DNA of 5,037 nucleotides from Candidatus Krumholzibacteriia bacterium (GTDB lineage: Bacteria > Krumholzibacteriota > Krumholzibacteriia > LZORAL124-64-63), in the NCBI GenBank assembly GCA_028718575.1, contig JAQULN010000250.1, positions 1 through 5,037 on the forward strand, written 5' to 3'. A model generated the notes under the pieces. That model had not been told where the DNA came from. It saw only the letters and a list, made by a program, of their open reading frames with translations, and ran no database searches. Shown piece after piece: positions 1 through 5,037 of the stretch; position 1 is the stretch's first letter; each line of letters begins with the position of its first letter. The translations under genes were made by a program, and so were the position numbers.

Positions 1-1
1 C

Positions 2-139
2 GTCGAAGATCCAACTTCGGGCAGCCGGGCCGCGCTCCTGCCGCGCCTTTCTCCCGAGCCCACAACAATGAGTCGGCCGCCATCGCCCGGAGAACTTGGC
101 AGGGTGGGCGCCGACACGGCGAGGCGTGAGCAGTCATGA
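2..139 (+). CDS. Probable C-terminal tail of an upstream gene (partial)
   Basis: Reading from base 2, the frame stays open from the window edge to a TGA at 137-139. It encodes about 45 residues rich in Pro, Ser, Arg and Ala, ending in ARREQS. The stop overlaps the start of the next gene as ATGA (136-139), the same junction seen at 3130-3133 in this cluster, and this is the main reason to prefer this frame. No domain can be recognised in such a short, low-complexity tail, so no function is offered. Base 1's frame is also open, up to a TGA at 127-129, and cannot be excluded. The stretch could also be a non-coding leader. Confidence is therefore low. Confidence 0.35.
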   Translation, partial: VEDPTSGSRAALLPRLSPEPTTMSRPPSPGELGRVGADTARREQS

Positions 140-852
140 GCAAAATCCTCGATGCCATGTACGATGACGCCGGTGAACGCTTCGAGCAGATCGAGTATCG
201 GCTGGGAACGCTGGATCAAGTGGGCCTCTTCCCGCCGCCGCCGGAACATCTGCTGCTCGAGTTGGACAACATAACCGGGTCCTTGATCAGTCGGCGCTCG
301 TCGGAGCGAGGCATGGTGTTGGTTTTCACCTCTGCGGCGAGCGGCGAGGGCACGAGCTTCGTCTCCTATTGTGTGGCGCGTCATCTGGCGTACTTGCTCG
401 ACGGACGCATCGCCTGGATTGACGCCAGCTACCTTTCTCCCAATCCGCGCTTGCTGGGCCGTGATCCGAGCTACCGCACGTTGTTGTTGGATCCGGAGCA
501 AGTGTCGCGGTTGCCGGTGGGCGCAGGTCTGACGCTGGTCGGGCACGGGGACCAGGACATCAAGCACACCGAACTGTTGACTTGCGGCAACTACGAACGC
601 CTGCTCGCCTCGCTGCGCGACAGTTTCTTTTTCACGATCATCGACGCGCCGGCCATTCTCAACGCCATGGAAACCGCCCACATGACCCGTTATGCCGATG
701 GAGCGATCATGGTGGTGGAGACTCGCCGGCTCAAATACGAGGTTGTGCGCCACGGGATGGAGCAATTGCGCTCGCAAGGCGGCAAGATTTTCGGGACGGT
801 GCTCAACAAGCGCATGTACCAGATTCCGGGCATCCTGTACCGGAAACTATAG
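136..852 (+). CDS. CpsD/Wzc-C-terminal-like P-loop ATPase (BY-kinase family) with degenerate nucleotide-binding motifs
   Basis: 238-residue cytoplasmic protein with the ParA/MinD-like fold layout of bacterial tyrosine (BY) kinases, which phosphorylate themselves and control the Wzz-type co-polymerase. Visible in order: a variable N-terminus with a tetraproline (33-36); a Walker A region SAASGEGTS (66-74); a Walker A' strand IAWIDAS (92-98); a Walker B strand TIIDAPAIL (167-175); and an ending typical of the family, VLNKRMYQIPGILYRKL (222-238), with two tyrosines (228, 235). Several catalytic features are altered. The Walker A lysine is Thr73, the second Asp of Walker A' is Ser98, Walker B has DAP rather than DTP, and no EX2RX2R motif is seen before Walker A. 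Family membership is well supported, but kinase activity is doubtful. The ATG follows GAGG at 121-124 and may be coupled to an upstream frame. The likely partner is the kinase-less co-polymerase at 1718-3133. Confidence 0.82.
   Translation: MSKILDAMYDDAGERFEQIEYRLGTLDQVGLFPPPPEHLLLELDNITGSLISRRSSERGMVLVFTSAASGEGTSFVSYCVARHLAYLLDGRIAWIDASYLSPNPRLLGRDPSYRTLLLDPEQVSRLPVGAGLTLVGHGDQDIKHTELLTCGNYERLLASLRDSFFFTIIDAPAILNAMETAHMTRYADGAIMVVETRRLKYEVVRHGMEQLRSQGGKIFGTVLNKRMYQIPGILYRKL
232..243 (+). repeat. (CCG)4 run encoding tetraproline
   Basis: Four consecutive CCG codons encode Pro33-Pro36 of the ATPase, between the N-terminal segment and the P-loop domain. Runs of three or more prolines are known to stall ribosomes unless EF-P is present. 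Any effect on this gene's expression is inference. Confidence 0.8.
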
Positions 853-854
853 TT
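845..854. repeat. 10-bp perfect palindrome AACTATAGTT across a stop codon
   Basis: A perfect inverted repeat with no loop spans the TAG stop (850-852) of the ATPase gene. It is AT-rich in a GC-rich context and contains TATAGT, one mismatch from a sigma-70 -10 box, but I see no matching -35 element about 17 nt upstream. It could be a small operator or chance. Only the palindrome itself is certain. Confidence 0.3.
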
Positions 855-891
855 CGTGCGGAATGAGATCCAGCGGCGGGATGGTTAATTT

Positions 892-1704
892 ATGACACGC
901 GTCTTTCATGTTCACGTTACGCGGCGCGGGAAACTGAGACTGAACGCTGGCGTGGTTGCAGGTTTGTTGTGCTTCTTGCTGACCTGTTTGGGCTGCGGAT
1001 CCAGTAGCCCGGGAACGGCGGTTCAAACCGCGCTGGTGCCGTTTTCTCCAGAGCAACAAGCGGAGATGGCTCAGGCCCAAAGCGCTGAGTATCGGCTCCG
1101 ACCCGGCGATCGCCTCGCCATCGATTTCAAGTACGAGGACGAACTGGATCGCGCTAACCTGCTGATCCTGCCCGACGGGCGCTTGACTCTGCCGGGGGGG
1201 GTCTCGCCGGTCGTTGCCAAAGGGCAGTCGGTCGACCAGCTCGAACGTACCTTGTCGGAACTATTTGCGCAGGACTATAGGCATCCCGAGCTTTCGGTGA
1301 TCGTCGAATCGCTGGCGGACCTGGAGGTCTACGTCTTCGGCCATGTACGACGCCCGGGGCAGGTCAAGCTACCGGCCGGCGGCATGGGCGTACTGCAGGC
1401 TGTCGCCGCGGCAGGCGGTTTCGAAGCCGTGGGTCAGCCCAAGTCCACGGTGTTGATGCGGGTGACGCCGGAGGGGTTCGTACTGCGACAAATCGACCTG
1501 ACCCACCTGGAGCGTCGTGGATACGTCGACGTAGCCGTGCTCGATCTACAGCCCTATGACGTCATCTATGTACCGCGCTCGGCCGTTGGCGATGTAAAGC
1601 ACTTTTCCGATACGGTGCTCTCCAGCATTCTTAATGTTACCAGGCTGTTCTGGGACATCCATGCAATCAGCAACCTGGACAAAGTCACAAACATCTGGCG
1701 TTAG
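892..1704 (+). CDS. Wza/OPX-family polysaccharide export lipoprotein (Poly_export + SLBB)
   Basis: 270 residues. By family, an outer-membrane/periplasmic export protein that oligomerises into the channel for a Wzy-type polysaccharide and docks on the inner-membrane co-polymerase. The N-terminus has a basic region (RRGKLR, 11-16), a hydrophobic core (19-33) and a lipobox-like CLGC ending at Cys35, so it is probably a signal-peptidase II lipoprotein. The Poly_export domain starts at EYRLRPGDRLAIDF (66-79), includes LPDGRLTLP (93-101) and runs to about 142. An SLBB domain follows (about 145-205), with VYVFGHVRRPGQVKLP (146-161) and the alanine/glycine helix LQAVAAAGGF. DLQPYDVIYVP (218-228) is the usual last strand. 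The tail (about 236-257) has hydrophobics spaced 3-4 residues apart and could form the amphipathic membrane helix known from Wza. Start: GGCGGG at 875-880 lies upstream, and the ATG gives a sound signal peptide. Only 13 nt separate it from the next gene. Confidence 0.92.
   Translation: MTRVFHVHVTRRGKLRLNAGVVAGLLCFLLTCLGCGSSSPGTAVQTALVPFSPEQQAEMAQAQSAEYRLRPGDRLAIDFKYEDELDRANLLILPDGRLTLPGGVSPVVAKGQSVDQLERTLSELFAQDYRHPELSVIVESLADLEVYVFGHVRRPGQVKLPAGGMGVLQAVAAAGGFEAVGQPKSTVLMRVTPEGFVLRQIDLTHLERRGYVDVAVLDLQPYDVIYVPRSAVGDVKHFSDTVLSSILNVTRLFWDIHAISNLDKVTNIWR
1194..1201 (+). repeat. G8 homopolymer inside the export gene
   Basis: Eight consecutive G bases lie in the OPX gene, encoding the end of LTLPGGV (residues 101-103). 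A one-base gain would bring the TAG at 1278-1280 into frame and truncate the protein near residue 129. Such tracts can slip during replication and are also a common place for sequencing errors. The frame is intact as given. Confidence 0.85.
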
Positions 1705-1706
1705 GG

Positions 1707-1712
1707 GGAGGT
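1707..1712 (+). promoter_or_regulatory. Strong Shine-Dalgarno GGAGGT deciding the co-polymerase start
   Basis: GGAGGT lies within a longer purine run that begins right after the OPX stop (1702-1704) and sits 5 nt before the ATG at 1718. It is the strongest ribosome-binding site in the window. It argues for the start at 1718 over the in-frame ATG at 1634, which lies inside the OPX gene. Confidence 0.85.
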
Positions 1713-1717
1713 GGATC

Positions 1718-3133
1718 ATGTCGCAAGCGAATCTTCCAGTGCCACGGCCGAGCGAGGACCGCATGGACCTGCGTTCGCTGGTCGAGGTGTTGATTCGCCG
1801 CCGCTGGATCATTCTCTTGGTGGCGTTGCCGGTGATCCTTGTCGCGACGGTAGGTACCTTGCGCACGGCGCAGATGTATCTCGCCCGCACGACCATGGCG
1901 ATCGAGGTTGCCGGACCGCAGAGCCCAAGTTTCGGCCGGGGTCCGGTGAACTATGACATGGTGCTGAGCGCAGCCGCCGAGCTGGTCATGAGCGTCCCGG
2001 TGGCCGCCAAGGCGGCTCTGGCCCTCGCCGACTCCCTGCCGGCGCTGCAGCAAAAGTATCCCAAAGCCTTTGCGCGCGTTCTGACGGTAGCCGACCTCCA
2101 AGACGTGCTGCACGGCGGCGTCAACAGCAGGCATGTGGGAGAAAGCAACCTGATCAGCTTGAATTTCACTCATGCCACACCGGGTTTCGCGCTCATAGGC
2201 GCCGGGGCGCTGGCCGACGCATTCATCGACTTCAACTCGTATTCCAAGCGCATCAGCCCGGCCGTCGAGTATTACGCGGAACAGATCGCTGTTACCCAGG
2301 CCGAGATCGATGCGCTCATCGCGCAACGGACGAGGGTGCTGCAGGGCACCGGTTTGCTGGGCGTGCAGGCTGATCTCCGGTTGAGCTTCGAACAGGTCCG
2401 CGGTTTGGAGGGCCAGTACTTCCAAGCTCGATCGCGGCGCGAGGGCATGGAGGCGAGGCTGCGCGGTTTGGAACAGGCTATCGCCGGGGATCCGGATTTC
2501 GTTCCCACTGTCGGGAACGCGGAGGCGGTGAGTCTCAATCGCCTCAAGGGAGAACTGGATACGCGCATCGCGCGTTTGACGACCTTGCGCCAGAGCTATC
2601 GGGATGATTCGGTGTTCATCCAGCGCGAGTTGCGCCAACTCGACGAGCTGCGCGGGGAGATCGATCGGGAACGTTCGCGGTATCTGCAGACTCTGCGTGT
2701 CAACCTGGCCGAGGCGCGAAGCGTGGAACAATCATTTTTTGACGCCTTCCAGTCACAAACACAAAGCCTCGATGCTTATCCGGAAGTGCGGGGGCAGATC
2801 GAGAACCTTGATCTACGCATCGACGGTTTGCGGCGATTCATGCAAAACCTGCAGCACAAACACGGCGAGGTCCGCTTGATTGCCGACGGCGATTTGCGCA
2901 TCAGCGACGTGATGCTCATCGAGGAGCCAGTCCTGGACGTGCCGGTCGGCCGTGGTCGCCGCATCTTGTACCTGCTCATCTCGATCGTCCTAGCCGTGGC
3001 TTTGGGTCTCGTGGTGGCATTCTTCGTCGAGAGCAACGACCACCGGATCTACGATCGCAGACGCGCAGAACTCTATCTTGAAGTTCCAGTGCTGGGGAGC
3101 CTGCCTGACACCTCCGCACGGGTAAAATCATGA
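1718..3133 (+). CDS. Wzz/GumC-type polysaccharide co-polymerase (chain-length determinant), no kinase domain
   Basis: 471-residue inner-membrane protein that by family controls chain length and couples polymerisation to export. A short cytoplasmic N-terminus (MDLRSLVEVLIRRRW, 16-30) leads into TM1 (about 31-48). A long periplasmic region follows (about 49-415), with predicted coiled-coil helices rich in Glu, Arg, Gln and Leu (about 185-255 and 272-385). A proline segment IEEPVLDVP (401-409) precedes TM2 (about 416-436). In classical Wzz this segment ends with SPK; here it is GRGRR. After TM2, ELYLEVPVLGSLPD (451-464) matches the linker that leads into the kinase in Wzc-type fusions, but the protein stops at residue 471. 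The kinase-like half is thus a separate protein, presumably the ATPase at 136-852. The start at 1718 is set by a strong RBS; a longer form from 1634 would add 28 unlikely residues. The TGA overlaps the next start as ATGA. Confidence 0.92.
   Translation: MSQANLPVPRPSEDRMDLRSLVEVLIRRRWIILLVALPVILVATVGTLRTAQMYLARTTMAIEVAGPQSPSFGRGPVNYDMVLSAAAELVMSVPVAAKAALALADSLPALQQKYPKAFARVLTVADLQDVLHGGVNSRHVGESNLISLNFTHATPGFALIGAGALADAFIDFNSYSKRISPAVEYYAEQIAVTQAEIDALIAQRTRVLQGTGLLGVQADLRLSFEQVRGLEGQYFQARSRREGMEARLRGLEQAIAGDPDFVPTVGNAEAVSLNRLKGELDTRIARLTTLRQSYRDDSVFIQRELRQLDELRGEIDRERSRYLQTLRVNLAEARSVEQSFFDAFQSQTQSLDAYPEVRGQIENLDLRIDGLRRFMQNLQHKHGEVRLIADGDLRISDVMLIEEPVLDVPVGRGRRILYLLISIVLAVALGLVVAFFVESNDHRIYDRRRAELYLEVPVLGSLPDTSARVKS
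3130..3133 (+). promoter_or_regulatory. ATGA stop-start overlap (translational coupling)
   Basis: The TGA of the co-polymerase (3131-3133) overlaps the ATG of the Wzy-like gene (3130-3132). No good Shine-Dalgarno sequence precedes this ATG; the closest is GGGT at 3120-3123. Translation of the polymerase probably depends on ribosomes finishing the co-polymerase, which would keep the two in fixed proportion. The overlap is seen directly; coupling is inferred. Confidence 0.7.
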
Positions 3134-4689
3134 GTCCGCGCTCGCAAGCGCATGCCGACTACCGTATCACCTCCGCTACAGAATCGGGAGGTTCCCAGGC
3201 TGTAGCCATCATTGCCGTCGTCTTCGGCGTATTGCTCGGGATCATTTCTTGGTTCATCATGGGCCGCACGGGCCTTGACACTGTCATGATCGTGCTGGGG
3301 GTCATCATTCTCGGCGCCGTCCTTAGTTTCGTGTCTTGGCACAATCTTGCAGTGCTGGTCGTACTCTGGCTGTTCACGATGTCGGGTTTTCGCACCTTCG
3401 CGATGATCCATGTACCGTTCATGCCGGATATTTCTGTGGAACGCGTTATTGCCGCCTGGCTGGCGGTGCTGTTCTCGCTGCGACTCATCATGAAGCGCGA
3501 CACGATCCAGGGGCCGTATACTCTCGATGTGATCCTGTTATTGCACACGGCATATGTGTTGGCCAATGTCATGTACATCGGAAACTCTATACGTATGCAT
3601 GAATGGGCGATCAGTAGTGTGTCGCCGTTCGTCGCCTATTTGGTCGGCAAGTACATGTTAAGACGCGACCGGGACGTGCAGGTCGTGTTCTTGTTTTTCC
3701 TGGCAGTTACGATCTACTACTACGTGCAAAGCATTGCCCAGAAGTACGACCTCGATTTCCTGATCTGGCCGCGCGCCATCGTCGAGCGAGAAAAAGGTTT
3801 GTGGCCGATGGGAAGGTCGCGCGGACCGTTCCTGCATCCGCCGCTTTTCGGCCAAATGATGGCCATGGTCATGCTGGTGCAGTTCTATTTCTTCCATCGT
3901 ATTAAATTGCGAACGGGCCGTATGCTGTTGCTGGCGTCGATTCTTCTGTCGAGTCTGGGCCTCTTGTTCACTTATACCCGCGCGCCATGGTTGGCCGCCG
4001 CATTTGGGATCTTGACACTGGCGATCATGCGCCCCGGCTATCGACAACTCGTTCTGACGCTGAGCGTCATCGTCGCTTTAGCCGTATTTTTCGGTACAGT
4101 TCGTTTCACTGATGAGAAACTATTCCGGGAACGTTTTCAGAATAAGATGACGATCGAGAACCGTTTGGCAGCCATGTCTGCCGCACTGAGAATGTGGCGA
4201 GATAATCCGCTGCTGGGTATTGGTTACTTCAATTGGGACAAGTACTACGGCCGCTACCAGCGTGGTGAGGAGATACCGTTCTATGGCTACGTTTCACGAG
4301 CGGCAGCCCGCTACCTGGTGCCGCACGACATCTATTGGGGCCGTCTCGCCGAGGAAGGAATCGTAAGCTTGGCCCTGCTCTGGGCTGCCCTTGGTGTGGT
4401 TTGGTTGCGCTTCCGCCGGCTCTGGCGAGTCGTTCCGGGGCGTTCTTGGTTGAATCGAGACGGCCTGGCGCTGTTTGCGGGGATCTTCGTCTGCTACATG
4501 GTAGGCGGGACCGGTATCGATTTCCGCTATTTCGACCTTGTCAACGTCATTCCCTATCTGTTGGCGGGCATCCTGTACGGTTATCAGGTGCCGGAGCACG
4601 ATCCGCTGCCACCGCCTTATCAGCTCTGGACCCCGCCGAGCTTCGCCAACAGTTCAGACCAGGCGGAACCGACTGCTTCCCACGTGTAG
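3130..4689 (+). CDS. O-antigen ligase/Wzy-family polysaccharide polymerase (multi-TM)
   Basis: 519-residue integral membrane protein with about 12-14 hydrophobic segments, roughly 23-44, 50-68, 71-86, 103-121, 130-150, 159-175, 184-203, 238-256, 264-280, 284-300, 306-323, then 408-427, 445-460 and 468-485. The long loop between about 324 and 407 carries the family signature: NPLLGIGYFNW (359-369), then VPHDIYWGRLAEEGIVSL (397-414) with His399 and Glu408/Glu409. Other likely functional residues are the arginines of GRSRGPFLHPP (228-238) and Arg284 in TYTRAPW. The family joins lipid-linked glycan units in the periplasm, either polymerising repeats (Wzy) or transferring glycan to lipid A or protein (WaaL, PglL). 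Coupling to a co-polymerase and OPX gene favours polymerase; sequence alone cannot settle this. The last 30 or so residues are hydrophilic, contain a PPP (494-496), and overlap the opposing glycosyltransferase gene. Confidence 0.88.
   Translation: MSPRSQAHADYRITSATESGGSQAVAIIAVVFGVLLGIISWFIMGRTGLDTVMIVLGVIILGAVLSFVSWHNLAVLVVLWLFTMSGFRTFAMIHVPFMPDISVERVIAAWLAVLFSLRLIMKRDTIQGPYTLDVILLLHTAYVLANVMYIGNSIRMHEWAISSVSPFVAYLVGKYMLRRDRDVQVVFLFFLAVTIYYYVQSIAQKYDLDFLIWPRAIVEREKGLWPMGRSRGPFLHPPLFGQMMAMVMLVQFYFFHRIKLRTGRMLLLASILLSSLGLLFTYTRAPWLAAAFGILTLAIMRPGYRQLVLTLSVIVALAVFFGTVRFTDEKLFRERFQNKMTIENRLAAMSAALRMWRDNPLLGIGYFNWDKYYGRYQRGEEIPFYGYVSRAAARYLVPHDIYWGRLAEEGIVSLALLWAALGVVWLRFRRLWRVVPGRSWLNRDGLALFAGIFVCYMVGGTGIDFRYFDLVNVIPYLLAGILYGYQVPEHDPLPPPYQLWTPPSFANSSDQAEPTASHV
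4620..4689. other. 70-bp convergent overlap of two coding 3' ends
   Basis: Polymerase codons 498-519 plus its stop lie antisense to the last 22 glycosyltransferase codons plus its stop. The glycosyltransferase side holds a conserved-looking C-terminal helix (TWEAVGSAW...). The polymerase side is a hydrophilic tail with no recognisable motif. There is no intergenic space for a conventional terminator between the genes. Confidence 0.85.
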
Positions 4690-5037
4690 CGAGACCGTAC
4701 GAGGTCGCGCGCACCAGCGATCAACACGCCTCGGCTGGCCGGTTCGTCCAATAGCTCGAGTACGATTTCCGCGAAGCTCAACGGGTCGTCGGCGATGCGG
4801 CCGTGTAGACCGTCCTGAAAGGGGAACGCATCGACGCCTAAGCTAGTCGTGACAACCGCTTTCCCGGCGGCCATCGCCTCGAGCGTCTTGTTCTTCAGAC
4901 CGGAACCGGTGAGCATGGGGTTGACCATCACTGGATAGGCAGCCAGGTAGTCGAAGAGGTTGTCGACAAATCCCGGCATTGCAATTTCCGGATGGCGAGC
5001 CGCCAGTTCGCGGAGTTCGGAGCCGGCATCCGGTCCG
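4620..5037 (-). CDS. GT4-family glycosyltransferase, C-terminal part (5' end outside window)
   Basis: The minus-strand frame is open from the window edge to a TGA (complement of 4620-4622), giving 138 visible residues; the internal ATG at 4979 is not the true start. By family this is a cytoplasmic or membrane-associated retaining enzyme that moves a sugar from an NDP-sugar to the growing repeat unit; donor and acceptor cannot be told. The fragment has the second Rossmann domain of GT-B enzymes: GPDAGSELRELAARHP (1-16), then GFVDNLFDYLA (22-32), then a donor-site block NPMLTGSGLKNKTLEAMAAG (39-58) with Lys48, Lys50 and Glu53, then VVTTSLGVDAF (61-71). It ends with the usual YTWEAVGSAWSELLAKL helix. 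The first Glu of the EX7E motif is Ser45 here, within a GSGLKNK variant I recall from polysaccharide-locus GT4 enzymes. It converges with the polymerase gene and overlaps it by 70 bp. Confidence 0.93.
   Translation of the reverse strand, partial: GPDAGSELRELAARHPEIAMPGFVDNLFDYLAAYPVMVNPMLTGSGLKNKTLEAMAAGKAVVTTSLGVDAFPFQDGLHGRIADDPLSFAEIVLELLDEPASRGVLIAGARDLVRSRYTWEAVGSAWSELLAKLGGVQS

Noticed and set aside
848..853. TATAGT as a -10 box for a promoter before the OPX gene
   Set aside because: No -35-like hexamer is seen at the proper distance, and the genes are packed as one operon.
881..895. Mini-frame ATG-GTT-AAT-TTA-TGA whose stop overlaps the OPX start
   Set aside because: It could look like a four-codon coupling leader, but the only purine-rich site (875-880) abuts its ATG, too close to serve it. 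Probably chance.
1634..1717. 28-residue N-terminal extension of the co-polymerase from the ATG at 1634
   Set aside because: It lies wholly inside the OPX gene and has no good ribosome-binding site. The start at 1718 has GGAGGT 5 nt upstream and gives the usual short cytoplasmic N-terminus before TM1.
1685..2731. 348-codon open frame on the minus strand opposite the co-polymerase
   Set aside because: It is antisense to a well-supported gene. Its product is rich in Arg, His and Gln with no recognisable domain, as expected for a shadow frame in GC-rich coding DNA.
3159..3578. Long minus-strand open frames opposite the polymerase gene
   Set aside because: They are antisense to a clear multi-TM protein and show no motif or start signal.
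4691..4709. Short inverted repeat GACC...GGTC just after the polymerase stop, as a terminator
   Set aside because: The core stem is only 4 bp with a mismatch beyond it, there is no T-tract on either strand, and it lies within glycosyltransferase coding sequence.

Overview
The window reads as part of an extracellular or capsular polysaccharide locus of the Wzx/Wzy-dependent type. It comes from a Gram-negative bacterium: there is an outer-membrane polysaccharide export lipoprotein next to a two-TM inner-membrane chain-length regulator. The sequence is moderately GC-rich, with G/C-biased third codon positions. A proteobacterium is the likeliest source, but nothing here fixes genus or species.

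Layout. Bases 1-139 probably hold the tail of an upstream gene. Four same-strand, tightly packed genes follow. (1) 136-852 is a CpsD/Wzc-C-terminal-like P-loop ATPase whose nucleotide-binding motifs are degenerate. (2) 892-1704 is a Wza/OPX-type export lipoprotein. (3) 1718-3133 is a Wzz/GumC-like polysaccharide co-polymerase without a kinase domain. (4) 3130-4689 is a multi-spanning O-antigen ligase/Wzy-like polymerase. Spacing is 39 nt, 13 nt and a 4-nt ATGA overlap, so they are almost certainly one transcription unit. (5) On the minus strand, the C-terminal part of a GT4 glycosyltransferase enters from the right edge. It converges on gene 4, and the two coding regions overlap tail to tail by 70 bp (4620-4689).

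How they fit together. By family knowledge, glycosyltransferases build a lipid-linked repeat unit and the Wzy-like protein joins repeats on the periplasmic side. The co-polymerase sets chain length and bridges to the OPX channel, and the cytoplasmic ATPase normally controls the co-polymerase by cycling tyrosine phosphorylation. Here the co-polymerase ends just after the linker where a fused kinase would begin, and the ATPase is encoded separately two genes upstream. That ATPase lacks the Walker A lysine, part of Walker A' and the EX2RX2R motif, so it may be a non-canonical or pseudo-kinase regulator. This is the most interesting point in the window.

I see no RNA genes, mobile elements, CRISPR arrays or convincing rho-independent terminators, and no stretch above 300 bp lacks a gene.
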